Made by a program: the position numbers and the translations under genes
Shown: positions 1 through 7,441 of the stretch, one piece after another
Position numbering within the stretch: the first letter of the stretch is position 1
Layout of the letters: each line of letters starts with the position of its first letter
Source: Acetanaerobacterium elongatum
Lineage (GTDB): Bacteria > Bacillota > Clostridia > Oscillospirales > Ruminococcaceae
Assembly: GCF_900103835.1 (NCBI RefSeq)
Contig: NZ_FNID01000012.1
Span: 21,378-85,377 of the forward strand
Length of the DNA stretch: 64,000 nucleotides
Reading direction: 5' to 3'
The notes under the pieces: model-generated
The model's database searches: none
What the model was told of the DNA's origin: nothing
The model's input: only the letters and a program-made list of their open reading frames with translations

Positions 1-1
1 G

Positions 2-253
2 GAATATACCCATGCAGACCTGCACAAGGCTTACGCCTTCCTGTTCGATTTCATTCTTGGGAAAATCAGCATAAACCTACATAACGGCGTCCCTGCGGAT
101 CAGGTGCGGCTGTGGGTGATGAGAACCATCGGAAAGCTGGAGCCCCGGCCGGAGAAGCAGGCTTTTATGGATTTCTGCCTCGGCTGGGTAAATGTTGTGG
201 TATCGGTGCTACCGGAAACAGACCCGCCCCCAGAGCAGATGAAACTGGAGTAG
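2..253 (+). CDS. Hypothetical prophage protein, C-terminal part
   Basis: An open frame runs in from the left edge and stops at a TAG, so only the last 83 residues are visible. The fragment contains aromatic-rich segments (AYAFLFDFILGK, MDFCLGWVNVVVSVLP) and an acidic, proline-rich tail (ETDPPPEQMKLE). No family is recognised. It lies directly upstream of the PcfK/PcfJ pair on the same strand, so it is probably the end of an early prophage gene. It could also be a late part of a larger phage protein, because the start is not visible. Confidence 0.5.
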   Translation, partial: EYTHADLHKAYAFLFDFILGKISINLHNGVPADQVRLWVMRTIGKLEPRPEKQAFMDFCLGWVNVVVSVLPETDPPPEQMKLE

Positions 254-277
254 CGCTAACGAGCGGGTAAAGTCGTT

Positions 278-295
278 TTTGCAGATGACTGCAAA
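278..295. repeat. 18-bp palindrome, copy 1 (degenerate), upstream of the pcfK-like gene
   Basis: TTTGCAGATGACTGCAAA is an inverted repeat (TTTGCAG / CTGCAAA, 4-nt centre). It matches 15 of 18 positions of the two exact copies at 7899-7916 and 12949-12966. Like them it follows a T-run and lies 23 to 62 bases upstream of the next gene or leader start codon. It could be an operator or another recognition site; its role is unknown. Confidence 0.6.
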
Positions 296-317
296 GAAAA
301 TGAGAGGAGACACAGAA

Positions 318-668
318 ATGTTGGATAAAGCAATCGAAATGATTATCGCGCAGCAGGCCAAAGCGCCGGATCGCAGCCCTATAAGATTGATGGGTGAGCA
401 GCTGAAGGATATCTGCCGCACCACACCGGGTGCCGCCGAACTGGTGGCTAAAGACCTTGAAGTGCCTGAAATGAGCCTCGAGCACCTGAAAAAGAAGTTT
501 GACGATTTTGCAAGTGCCCATAAGAGCGGAAACCAGTCCTGCATCTTCCCTGATGAGGCGGACAAGCTTATCCGAGAGTTCTACGGTCTGCCGATGCCGG
601 GGGCAGTACCATCACCGGTAAATCAGGCGCCGGCCGGAAAAGTCATCTCGCTTTTGGACATGATGTAG
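318..668 (+). CDS. PcfK-like protein (family related to AcrIIA9 Cas9 inhibitors)
   Basis: A 116-residue protein. The ATG at 318 is preceded by GAGAGGAG; an in-frame upstream ATG (288) lies inside the palindrome and is less likely. The pattern DKAIEMII, a helical middle, then a C-terminal block SGNQSCIFPDEADKLIREFY resembles the PcfK family, first named from conjugative plasmid pCF10 and often found in mobile elements next to PcfJ. Some PcfK-like proteins (AcrIIA9) are known to inhibit Cas9. Whether this one does is inference only; similarity to AcrIIA9 is by pattern, not alignment. The pcfJ-like gene starts 12 bases downstream, as expected for the pair. Confidence 0.6.
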   Translation: MLDKAIEMIIAQQAKAPDRSPIRLMGEQLKDICRTTPGAAELVAKDLEVPEMSLEHLKKKFDDFASAHKSGNQSCIFPDEADKLIREFYGLPMPGAVPSPVNQAPAGKVISLLDMM

Positions 669-680
669 GAGGCGGTCACG

Positions 681-2834
681 ATGAGATGGACAAAAAAAGA
701 GCTTGAGCAGATACAGATAGACCCGTTTCCCCAAAAGCTCACCGGGCATAAGCAGGAAAAGCTTGTGATGGCTGCGAAGCCGTATGCCTATCATGGAGAG
801 GATATTCTTATCGCTACCTTCTACAGCTTCAAGAGTAAAGCCCCTTTCTGCCGGGTTTTTCTCGCAAAGGACAGCGATATCACTCAGCTGTTCGCCGTAG
901 GAATGATACTCCCTAATCAACCTGCATTCACATGGAGCAAGAAGGGAATCTCTGACATTAGGACGCCCAACGAAGACTGGACCACCATTAACTACAGAGA
1001 CAACACTATGATAGCCGACAACGACACAAAGGAAGCGGTTGATTGTTTCCTCCCGAATGTGAAGGTTTGGAACGATTGGCCTCTTGATAAAATTGACAGG
1101 TTTCAGAACAGGCTTCGCAGTGAGCGCAGTACGGCCATTATGGATAAGCGATGCAAATCAGACAGCGAGATCATGGAGATGGTCTTTTCCAAGCTGCCGC
1201 CCCTGCCGGAGGATATGGAACAGCAGATACTGGACGGACCGCTAGACTATAGCCGGTATATGTTCTACCGGAGCGGGAAGGTACGAGACCCATTAACCGG
1301 GCTTAAGGAAACGCGATATTTCGGGTACTGCCCTTACTGCAAGGAAGAATATGAGCTTGACTGGATACCAACTCACAAAGAAAAAGAATACCGGTGCCCA
1401 GGGTGCAGCTCTCTTGTTACTACCTACGCCAGAGGTATTTCACGCAGACGGTTGGTTGACCGGTGTAATTACATGGTTTGGAGTATCAGCGGCCGCGAGG
1501 TATTCGCGCGGATGTTTGAAGTCGAGCGGGATTATTCTGTGGAGCCTGAAAAGGTACATACCCATCTTGAAGAATGCGAGCGGTTTTACTTCACAGATGG
1601 TACCGCCTACAAATTCTCGCGGTATGAGTATTACGCAATGGGCAGCAGATACCTCACGTACAATTGGCACAAACAAACGCAGGTCACAGAGGATGTATAC
1701 GACTTTTATATTTACCCTCACCCCAAGGATATCTTTATAGGCACCTGCGCGGAGCATAGCCACCTTGATGATTACTTAAAGCTATGCCACAAAAAGAAAC
1801 GTTCGAGTAAACCAATGCAGTACCTGGGATGCTATGTAAAAACCCCATCCATGGAGCATCTGCTTGACAGCGGTCTCCACACCCTGTTATTTGAGCGGAT
1901 AGGCCATTTCGGAGGCGCTTACAAGCTGATTGACTGGAAGAAAACCCGGCCGTACGACATGCTGGGCGTTTCCCGGCCGGAACTCGAACAGATCATTAAG
2001 CTTCAGTTAAACGGTGAGAAAATCATGGTATATAAAAAGCTGAAACCGTCAGGGATAGCGTTAGATGACCACGGGGTTGATGTAATCAATTTCTTATGTA
2101 ATTCCAGCAATAATGAAAAACGCTTGAAACGCTTTGAGCAGCTTGGCTTAAATAAAACTCTTCGCTATTTTGATTACCAGCAGCGCAAAAACTTTAATAA
2201 AGCCGGTTACGCCACTATCTGGCAGCATCTGAAGGATTATCACGATATGTGCGTAAAACTCGGCTATGACCTTGCAAACGACTATTACCTTTTTCCACCT
2301 AACCTTAAAAAAGCCCACGATGCTGCTGCAAGGATTATAGCCAAACAGGAAGAGCTCGCAAACAAGGAGAAGTACAAGAAAGAGCGGGCTGAGTGGGAAC
2401 AGCTGTATAAGTCACTCAGTGAGCTTAGTTATTCGGACGGTACCCTGCTGATCAGGCCGGTGAGGTCAAGAGAAGAGCTTATTCTGGAAGGAAAGATACT
2501 GCAGCACTGTGTGGCAGGCTACGCCGACAGGGTACGACGGGGTGAAACCTGCATCTTTTTTATTCGCAAGAACGACCAGCCGGACGAGCCATATTATACC
2601 CTCAATATCACCCCGTTGCCAAAGTGTGAGTTTATCCAGTGCCATGGATTTGATAATGACAGACACCTTCCCGGAGGACAGCGGCCGCAGTTGATTAAAG
2701 ACTTTGAGAAGAAGTGGTTTTCTCAGGTTGTCGAGCCGTGGAAGAAGAAAAAGGCCAAGGAACAGCAGAAGATGAAGCTTTTGCAGACGAATGCAACGGT
2801 TCAGCAGTCGGAGCTTATAAGGGCGGTGGTGTAG
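681..2834 (+). CDS. PcfJ-like protein
   Basis: A 717-residue protein with start ATG 681 after GGAGG. It carries the PcfJ signature near the C-terminus (about residues 595-650): LILEGKILQHCVAGYADRV followed by a beta-rich block with IRKNDQPDEPYYTLNI. A CxxC...CxxC zinc-ribbon-like motif lies around residues 216-241 (CPYC, then CPGC). The C-terminus is lysine-rich. PcfJ proteins are common in conjugative elements and phages of Firmicutes and have no well-defined biochemical role. The gene is co-transcribed with the PcfK-like gene just upstream. The family assignment is good; function is unknown. Confidence 0.7.
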   Translation: MRWTKKELEQIQIDPFPQKLTGHKQEKLVMAAKPYAYHGEDILIATFYSFKSKAPFCRVFLAKDSDITQLFAVGMILPNQPAFTWSKKGISDIRTPNEDWTTINYRDNTMIADNDTKEAVDCFLPNVKVWNDWPLDKIDRFQNRLRSERSTAIMDKRCKSDSEIMEMVFSKLPPLPEDMEQQILDGPLDYSRYMFYRSGKVRDPLTGLKETRYFGYCPYCKEEYELDWIPTHKEKEYRCPGCSSLVTTYARGISRRRLVDRCNYMVWSISGREVFARMFEVERDYSVEPEKVHTHLEECERFYFTDGTAYKFSRYEYYAMGSRYLTYNWHKQTQVTEDVYDFYIYPHPKDIFIGTCAEHSHLDDYLKLCHKKKRSSKPMQYLGCYVKTPSMEHLLDSGLHTLLFERIGHFGGAYKLIDWKKTRPYDMLGVSRPELEQIIKLQLNGEKIMVYKKLKPSGIALDDHGVDVINFLCNSSNNEKRLKRFEQLGLNKTLRYFDYQQRKNFNKAGYATIWQHLKDYHDMCVKLGYDLANDYYLFPPNLKKAHDAAARIIAKQEELANKEKYKKERAEWEQLYKSLSELSYSDGTLLIRPVRSREELILEGKILQHCVAGYADRVRRGETCIFFIRKNDQPDEPYYTLNITPLPKCEFIQCHGFDNDRHLPGGQRPQLIKDFEKKWFSQVVEPWKKKKAKEQQKMKLLQTNATVQQSELIRAVV

Positions 2835-2835
2835 A

Positions 2836-3153
2836 ATGCAGTGCCCGTATTACGGTGGTACTACTTCAGGCAATACCAAAGCGGAAATCAAATGCGGGGA
2901 AGGATTTATCTTCTCATTTGCGTTGCCTGATAGAAAACCTGACTATATACGAAGGTCGGCCCAATGTCTGAATAATACGCCGGACAGAGCGTACAGTGAA
3001 AGCTGTTGCCGCCATTTTCTGTTTCGGGAGCTTCAGCGCCTGGGAGAAAGCCCACAAAGCAACCATCACAACAAGGAGCTGCAGGAAATGTACATAAGGC
3101 TGGTGCCGCAGAAGCCCCAGCAAAAACTCGAGATTGAGAAGGAGGATAACATC
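2836..3153 (+). other. Open in-frame Cys-rich segment upstream of the DUF3102 gene
   Basis: An ATG at 2836, one base after the pcfJ stop, opens a frame that runs without a stop into the DUF3102 gene (106 codons). The encoded segment starts MQCPYYGGTT, then KCGEGFIFSF and DRKPDYIRR, with a later SCCRHF. This resembles small Cys-rich phage proteins that normally stand alone. Either it is a fused N-terminal extension giving a 438-residue protein, or a separate small gene lost its stop through an indel. The strong ribosome binding site before 3154 favours independent initiation of DUF3102. Confidence 0.45.
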
Positions 3154-4152
3154 ATGTCCGAATTAACAGCACCGGTGGCCATGGAAGCCACCCAGCACGA
3201 TAAAGCAGTTGAGCTGCACCAGTACATACTCGCCCAAGGTCAGGTAGTAGCCCATGGCCTTACCGAGATAGGCCGTAGCCTGAAGGAGATGCGCGACCAA
3301 AAGCTTTATATCGAGCTCGGCCACGATACCTTTGAGGCATATACCGAACAGATGCTTAACCTGAAGCAGCGCCAGGCTTATAACTACATCTCAATTTATG
3401 AAACCTATGGGCCAAAGTTCATCGACACCCACGGAGATCTCGGTATCAGTAAGCTGCTTCTGTTGGAATCTGTTCCTGCACTCGAGCGTGAAGAATTCCT
3501 CGAAGAACACGACGTCGGTGATATGTCAGTCCGGGAACTCAAGGAGATCACCGACAAGTATAACAAGGCCTGTGAGCAGATAAGCCTGCTGCAGGACGAA
3601 CTGAAAGACAAGGGCGTTACCGCCGAAGCCGAGCATAGGCTTCTGGAGGAAAACGCCGCCCTTGCTGCAAAAGTCAAAGAACTTGAGAACCGCCCCATTG
3701 ATGTAGCTGTGCAGCAGCCCTCAGCTGAGGACATCGCAAAAATCAAAAAGCAGGCCGAAAAGGACGCTAAGGCAAGCACCAAGGCCGAAATCGAAAAAGC
3801 GGTTGAAAAGGCCAAGAAGGAAGCCCAGCAGGCCGCCGATGAGCGGGTTAAGCAGGCCAAAGAAGCCGCTGAAAAGGCCACCGAGGAAAGAATCAAGCAA
3901 AGCCTTGAGCAGGTAGAGAAGGAGAAGACCGCAGCTCTTGAGCGGGAGGATAGGCTGAAGAAGCAGCTGGCGGTCACCGGTAACTCTGACAGCGTTCTCT
4001 TCGCCCACGTGTTCGAGGAGTACCAAAGCAATTTCAACCGCCTGTTAGGTATTATCAAGAAGATTGAAGCTACCGACCAAGATACTGCTGCAAAGCTCCG
4101 CGGAGCCCTGAAGAAGATTACAATTTCTCAGCTTGAACAGGCGGGTGAGTAG
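3154..4152 (+). CDS. DUF3102-family phage protein with long coiled coil
   Basis: A 332-residue protein. ATG 3154 is preceded by GAAGGAGG at good spacing. The N-terminal 110 residues (ELHQYILAQGQVVAHGLTEIG, LYIELGHDTFEAYTEQ, LKQRQAYNYISIYETYG) match the DUF3102 pattern, probably a DNA-binding-like domain of phage and plasmid proteins. Residues about 135-285 are a long Ala/Lys/Glu-rich coiled coil. The C-terminus has a small helical segment (VFEEYQSNFNRLLGIIKKI). DUF3102 proteins are frequent in Firmicute prophages; the role is unknown. The frame is open upstream to 2836, so a longer product is possible. Confidence 0.7.
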   Translation: MSELTAPVAMEATQHDKAVELHQYILAQGQVVAHGLTEIGRSLKEMRDQKLYIELGHDTFEAYTEQMLNLKQRQAYNYISIYETYGPKFIDTHGDLGISKLLLLESVPALEREEFLEEHDVGDMSVRELKEITDKYNKACEQISLLQDELKDKGVTAEAEHRLLEENAALAAKVKELENRPIDVAVQQPSAEDIAKIKKQAEKDAKASTKAEIEKAVEKAKKEAQQAADERVKQAKEAAEKATEERIKQSLEQVEKEKTAALEREDRLKKQLAVTGNSDSVLFAHVFEEYQSNFNRLLGIIKKIEATDQDTAAKLRGALKKITISQLEQAGE

Positions 4153-4153
4153 T

Positions 4154-4705
4154 ATGAACGATATCTACGGCGGCAAGAACCCCGCAAACATCATGCGCGG
4201 CCGCCAAAGCCGCGCACAGGGAGAGTTGTTTGAGAAACTGTTAAAAGCCTCATGCAAACATTACGAAGAAATCGGCCTCGCTAAAATAGAAAAAACTCCG
4301 GAACCATTCAAGGTTACAGGGCAGGTGCAGGCAAGGCCGGGGACAAGAGAGCGCCTGCACTTTAAGGGATATTTTGAAACTAAAGCGCAACCTGATTTTA
4401 AAGGTACCGTTGCTGGTGGCCGCAGTATTGTTTTTGAAGCCAAGCATACCGACACCGACCGAATCACCCAAGAGCGGGTAACGCAGGAGCAGACCGCAGC
4501 ACTCAACCAACACTTCAAGCTTCGGGCATTGTGCTTCGTGATAGTATCCTTCGGCCTTGAGCGGTTCTATTTTATCCCCTGGGAGGAATGGAAGGGCATG
4601 AAAGAGCTTTACGGGCGCCGGTATGTAACCGAGCAGGACATCATCAAGCACAGAGTAAGGTTTAACGGCTTATATATCTCTTTTCTACGGGAGGAAACGG
4701 CATGA
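4154..4705 (+). CDS. RecU-like Holliday junction resolvase
   Basis: A 183-residue protein. The ATG at 4154 lies one base after the previous stop; a TTG at 4133 in the same frame is less likely. After a basic N-terminus (MRGRQSRAQGELFEKLL) comes a nuclease-like core: YFETKAQPDFKGTV, then IVFEAKHTD, which fits the D...E-x-K metal site of RecU-type endonucleases, then a Gln/Glu-rich helix and FGLERFYFIPWEEW. RecU-like resolvases process branched DNA during phage recombination or packaging. The protein is close to the usual length of RecU (about 200). Its stop overlaps the next start (ATGA). Confidence 0.75.
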   Translation: MNDIYGGKNPANIMRGRQSRAQGELFEKLLKASCKHYEEIGLAKIEKTPEPFKVTGQVQARPGTRERLHFKGYFETKAQPDFKGTVAGGRSIVFEAKHTDTDRITQERVTQEQTAALNQHFKLRALCFVIVSFGLERFYFIPWEEWKGMKELYGRRYVTEQDIIKHRVRFNGLYISFLREETA

Positions 4706-5118
4706 ATTACTTTACAGATGGTGTATGCCCCAAGTGCGGTGGACAAACCCACGGAATCAACGGCCCGGCGAAATGCTGGGCCTGCGGCTGGACGGAATCA
4801 CAGGAAGATTACGAGGCCGCCAGAGGGTCCATAGACAAGGCCGTATCGGAAGCCGCCAAGAGGGTGACAGCCAAAAAACAAAAGAAAAATAGCCGCGCTT
4901 GGTTGAAGTTCCAGCTTACCATTAACCTGCGTCACAACCTAAGGCGGCTCATGTGCTTGTTTATCATCCCTTTCGGCCTGCTTCGCAAACCAAGGCCGGT
5001 AGAGCAGGAAGAGGTATGGTTATGTCCTGTATGCCCGCATTGCTATGAGCCTACCTACAACGATAGGTACTGCGTATTCTGCGGGCAGAGGTTTTTGGAG
5101 GGTGAAAACGATGCCTAG
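4702..5118 (+). CDS. Double zinc-ribbon protein, unknown function
   Basis: A 138-residue protein starting four bases before the RecU stop, with GGGAGG upstream. It has an N-terminal zinc ribbon (CPKCGG...CWACGW), a basic middle including a short hydrophobic stretch (LMCLFIIPFGLL), and a C-terminal zinc ribbon (CPVCPHC...CVFCGQ). Phage early regions often carry such small metal-binding proteins. The hydrophobic stretch might be membrane associated. No specific function can be assigned. Confidence 0.65.
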   Translation: MNYFTDGVCPKCGGQTHGINGPAKCWACGWTESQEDYEAARGSIDKAVSEAAKRVTAKKQKKNSRAWLKFQLTINLRHNLRRLMCLFIIPFGLLRKPRPVEQEEVWLCPVCPHCYEPTYNDRYCVFCGQRFLEGENDA

Positions 5119-5335
5119 ATGTAGCAAATGTGGAAAGTCAGTCGCAGTCGCGCCGATCATCTGTGGAGAGTGCCAGCAGTCAGCCTCCGCAGCGGCCGAA
5201 GATCTCCTGCAGAAAATATGTGACGGCTACTGTCATTGGCCATGGGTCATTAAGGACCAAGAGAAAATGAGTGCCAAGTGTGACGGATGCGAGATTGAGG
5301 CCATGGTGTACGCAATGACGGGTGCCAGGCAATGA
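5111..5335 (+). CDS. Small Cys-rich phage protein
   Basis: A 74-residue protein overlapping the preceding gene by eight bases; GGAGGGTG precedes the ATG at 5111. It has an N-terminal zinc ribbon (CSKCGK...CGEC) and a second Cys pair near the end (CDGCEIEAM). It is part of a run of tightly overlapping small genes. Function is unknown. The start at 5111 is preferred over an upstream in-frame start because it has the ribosome binding site and begins exactly at the zinc ribbon. Confidence 0.6.
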   Translation: MPRCSKCGKSVAVAPIICGECQQSASAAAEDLLQKICDGYCHWPWVIKDQEKMSAKCDGCEIEAMVYAMTGARQ

Positions 5336-5484
5336 AGCGCCGGAGGCCTCCACAGCGTCCACGGCAGAGCAACTCTGACTGCTGGATCTGTCAAAAGCGC
5401 CGATACTGCATCGACGCAAGCCGCAGGTACCCGTGCAGAAATTTTACACCAAGAACGAAGGAGCGGGTCAGATGGAACAGCTAG
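5332..5484 (+). CDS. Small basic Cys-containing protein
   Basis: A 50-residue ORF, too short for usual gene finders, starting within the previous stop (ATGA overlap). It is highly basic (MKRRRPPQRPRQ), with CWIC, then CIDASRRYPC, a possible zinc-binding knuckle. The overlap pattern at both ends (its end overlaps the next ORF) supports translation in the operon. No family is recognised. Confidence 0.45.
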   Translation: MKRRRPPQRPRQSNSDCWICQKRRYCIDASRRYPCRNFTPRTKERVRWNS

Positions 5485-5567
5485 ACGCCACAACAATAAT
5501 GATGGTTGCCGGGCTTATCCTCATAATAGGGATAATCTTTGACTGGCCCCACAACCGCAAAAAATAG
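5472..5567 (+). CDS. Tiny single-pass membrane protein
   Basis: A 31-residue ORF starting inside the end of the previous one (overlap of 13 bases). It consists of a short N-terminus, one hydrophobic helix (MMVAGLILIIGIIF) and a basic tail (HNRKK), an N-out C-in arrangement by charge. A GGAGCGGG sequence lies upstream. It precedes a secreted muralytic-like protein, so it could be a helper of envelope passage, but that is a guess. Confidence 0.4.
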   Translation: MEQLDATTIMMVAGLILIIGIIFDWPHNRKK

Positions 5568-5581
5568 GAGGTAAAAACAGA

Positions 5582-6055
5582 GTGCGAAAGCTTAGAGTAA
5601 TAATTAGCCTCGCCGCGGCGCTGGCCGCGCTGACCATATCGGTACAAGCCTACGACTTGCGCAAGGTAAGCGATATCACCCCGGAGCAGCTTGAACCATA
5701 CATGCACCCGGACACCCGCCACCTCGCCGTCGACATCATCCGCATATGTGCCCAAGAGGGAGTGTCGGCCGAGTTTATCGCCACGGTGGTGCGGTGGGAG
5801 CGTATACCTGAGCTACATAACTGGTTCGGCTGGAAAACCGACGATGGCCAATACAAAGCCTTCGCCACCGATACAGAGGGGTTAGAGTATTGCATTCACA
5901 ACATCAAGACCATGTACCTCACAGACACTGGAGAATACTATAGCGGAGGCTATGATGTGGCCGCAGTAAGTAAACTGTACAATAATACGGACTTCTGGCG
6001 GGAAGAAATAGAATCCGGCATCATGAACATAGTTGAGAGGAGCGGTCAGCCATGA
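5582..6055 (+). CDS. Secreted glucosaminidase/lysozyme-like protein
   Basis: A 157-residue protein with GTG start at 5582 after a strong AGGAGG. Residues 1-23 form a clear signal peptide (basic start, hydrophobic core, cleavage near VQA). The mature part contains EGVSAEFIATVVRWE, then HNWFGWKTDDGQYKAF and a Tyr-rich end (YYSGGYDVAAVSKLYNN), resembling the fold and spacing of glucosaminidase-type peptidoglycan hydrolases, with a candidate catalytic Glu in VVRWE. It is far from the lysis genes, so it may be an early envelope-acting or lysogenic conversion gene. Assignment is by pattern. Confidence 0.5.
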   Translation: MRKLRVIISLAAALAALTISVQAYDLRKVSDITPEQLEPYMHPDTRHLAVDIIRICAQEGVSAEFIATVVRWERIPELHNWFGWKTDDGQYKAFATDTEGLEYCIHNIKTMYLTDTGEYYSGGYDVAAVSKLYNNTDFWREEIESGIMNIVERSGQP

Positions 6056-6495
6056 TGAAAGCCATAACTGAAATGCAGCCCTATGGAACCCTGATAATTG
6101 ACGGCTATAAGCATTACGAAACCCATAGCCGCAAAACCAACATCCGTGGCCGTGTAGCGATACATGCAGCCAAGAAGCACAATATACCTCATTCAGTATT
6201 CGAGAAAATCGCAAGGGCACTGAGGATACCTGATAACAAGTATGTTGGCTCATGGCTGTATTATCTGGAACTTAATTATCCGCCTATCTATTTCGGCGCC
6301 GTCCTCGGAACGGTTGAAATATTAGATTGTATTCCGGTGGAGCAGATCCGCGACAAGCTTTCCCCGGCCGAGCTTGCCATGGGCGATTATTCAGATGGCA
6401 GGTATGCTTATAAACTTGCCTGTCCGATAAAATTTGCCGAACCTATACCCGCAAAGGGCTCACAGGGCTGGTGGAACTGGGATGGTGGTGCCTAA
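6052..6495 (+). CDS. ASCH-domain protein
   Basis: A 147-residue protein with ATG at 6052 (a second ATG follows immediately), overlapping the previous stop, with GAGAGGAG upstream. The motif order is HYETHSRKTNIRGRVAIHAAK at the N-terminus, then FGAVLGTVEILDC, and PIPAKGSQGWWNW at the end. This is the classic ASCH/PUA-like layout of phage proteins. ASCH domains are thought to bind RNA or modified nucleotides. In phages they are common among early genes, but their function is unproven. The family call is strong. Confidence 0.75.
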   Translation: MMKAITEMQPYGTLIIDGYKHYETHSRKTNIRGRVAIHAAKKHNIPHSVFEKIARALRIPDNKYVGSWLYYLELNYPPIYFGAVLGTVEILDCIPVEQIRDKLSPAELAMGDYSDGRYAYKLACPIKFAEPIPAKGSQGWWNWDGGA

Positions 6496-6752
6496 TGAAC
6501 TGGACTATCATCATCACCGTCGCAAGCCTCGTCGGCTCGGTAGCCAACGCCTATAAAAAGCGCTGGTGCTTTGCAATCTGGCTCGTAACCAATGCCTCAT
6601 GGTGCATATACGACTGCACACAGGGTATGTATACACAGGCAATATTATTCGCAGTAAATTTCATAATCGCCCTACTAGGGCTTATCAATTGGCGGAAGGC
6701 CAAGACCATCAAAGGAGGTGCAACTGATGGACTGGAAAAGGGAAGCAGTTAA
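6495..6752 (+). CDS. Small PnuC-like membrane protein
   Basis: An 85-residue protein; its ATG overlaps the stop of the ASCH gene (TAATG). It has two to three hydrophobic helices (TIIITVASLVGSVANAY, CFAIWLVTNASWCIYD, AILFAVNFIIALLGLINW), with the NxxW/GLINW pattern seen in fragments annotated as nicotinamide mononucleotide transporter-like. At under half the length of PnuC it is unlikely to transport on its own. Such short proteins are frequent in prophages of Clostridia. The end overlaps the next gene start by 26 bases. Confidence 0.5.
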   Translation: MNWTIIITVASLVGSVANAYKKRWCFAIWLVTNASWCIYDCTQGMYTQAILFAVNFIIALLGLINWRKAKTIKGGATDGLEKGSS

Positions 6753-7164
6753 TGACTTGAAAAGATTTCAACCGCAAAAGGATAGCCTTGAAAATATTAA
6801 GGCGCGTATTCAAGCCCTGAAAGCCCAATATGGAGCAATCAAATGTTCTATGGGAGATTCAACGCCAGTTAAGGGTGGTGCATCCCGTATTGAGGATAGG
6901 TTGCTCGACAATATCGTAGAGCGGCAGCGCCTCACATATACCTACAGGGCGACAGAGAGGCTGGTAGAGTTGGTTGAGCGTGGGCTTTCGGGACTGGACG
7001 AGCGGGAACTCCGAATCCTTGAACTCTTCTATATTCGAGGGGCAAAGGGAAATGTAGAACGCTTGATGGAGGAACTGGACTTAGAAAAGACTAGGCTTTA
7101 CGAACTTAAAGACGATGCACTATACAAATTCACGGTTAGGGAATACGGCCTGCCAGACTACTAA
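6727..7164 (+). CDS. ArpU/DUF1492-like phage transcriptional regulator
   Basis: A 145-residue protein with ATG at 6727 preceded by AAAGGAGGTG. The N-terminal half is helical and basic. The C-terminal half has LVERGLSGLDERELRILELF, then NVERLMEELDLEKTRLYEL, a sigma-region-4-like helix-turn-helix. This arrangement fits the ArpU/RinA/DUF1492 regulators that sit just before the terminase genes in Gram-positive phages and activate late transcription. Its place, last gene before the late module, supports this. It is a candidate to act at the palindromes or other sites upstream of the late genes; this is not shown. Confidence 0.65.
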   Translation: MDWKREAVNDLKRFQPQKDSLENIKARIQALKAQYGAIKCSMGDSTPVKGGASRIEDRLLDNIVERQRLTYTYRATERLVELVERGLSGLDERELRILELFYIRGAKGNVERLMEELDLEKTRLYELKDDALYKFTVREYGLPDY

Positions 7165-7189
7165 AAAGAGCGGAAAAAAAGCGGAAGAT

Positions 7190-7217
7190 TTTTAGTAAAA
7201 GATATGTTATACTAAAA
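7190..7217. promoter_or_regulatory. 8-bp inverted repeat with overlapping -10-like box
   Basis: TTTTAGTA (7190-7197) and TACTAAAA (7210-7217) form a perfect inverted repeat with a 12-base spacer, a size typical of a dimeric repressor operator. A TATACT hexamer (7208-7213) overlaps the right arm and could be a -10 element. It lies between the regulator gene and the convergent Cro-like gene. Binding protein unknown. Confidence 0.4.
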
Positions 7218-7237
7218 GCATCAAATAGTGCAAAGAG

Positions 7238-7270
7238 AAAAGCGAAGGTTTAATCCTCCGCTTTTTCTTT
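7238..7270 (+). terminator. Intrinsic terminator after the regulator gene
   Basis: AAAAGCGAAGG and TCCTCCGCTTTT form a hairpin with one mismatch, followed by TCTTT. It ends the early operon on the plus strand and overlaps the 3' end of the minus-strand Cro-like gene. Confidence 0.6.
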
Positions 7271-7441
7271 ACACAATTCATCAAGAGTAACACCAAGCAC
7301 ATCAGCGATTATAATTGCATTCGACACAAGACAATCGCCACGCTTTTCAATGTCCTGCAAGGTGCGCCGGGAAAGGCCGGTTAATTCTACTAATTGAGGG
7401 ACGGATAAGCCTTTCCCGGTTCTTATTACTTTTAGGTTCAA
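7250..7441 (-). CDS. Small Cro/CI-type HTH regulator
   Basis: A 63-residue minus-strand protein consisting of one helix-turn-helix domain: MNLKVIRTGKGLSVPQLVEL, then TGLSRRTLQDIEKRGD and ADVLGVTLDELC, the XRE/Cro fold with the typical Leu-Asp-Glu-Leu end. The start is a TTG at 7441, immediately after the stop of the upstream minus-strand gene, with AAGGAG 12 bases before it. It is convergent with the ArpU-like gene. It likely binds DNA as a dimer. A possible target is the inverted repeat at 7190-7217, but this is inference. Confidence 0.7.
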   Translation of the reverse strand: MNLKVIRTGKGLSVPQLVELTGLSRRTLQDIEKRGDCLVSNAIIIADVLGVTLDELCKEKAED

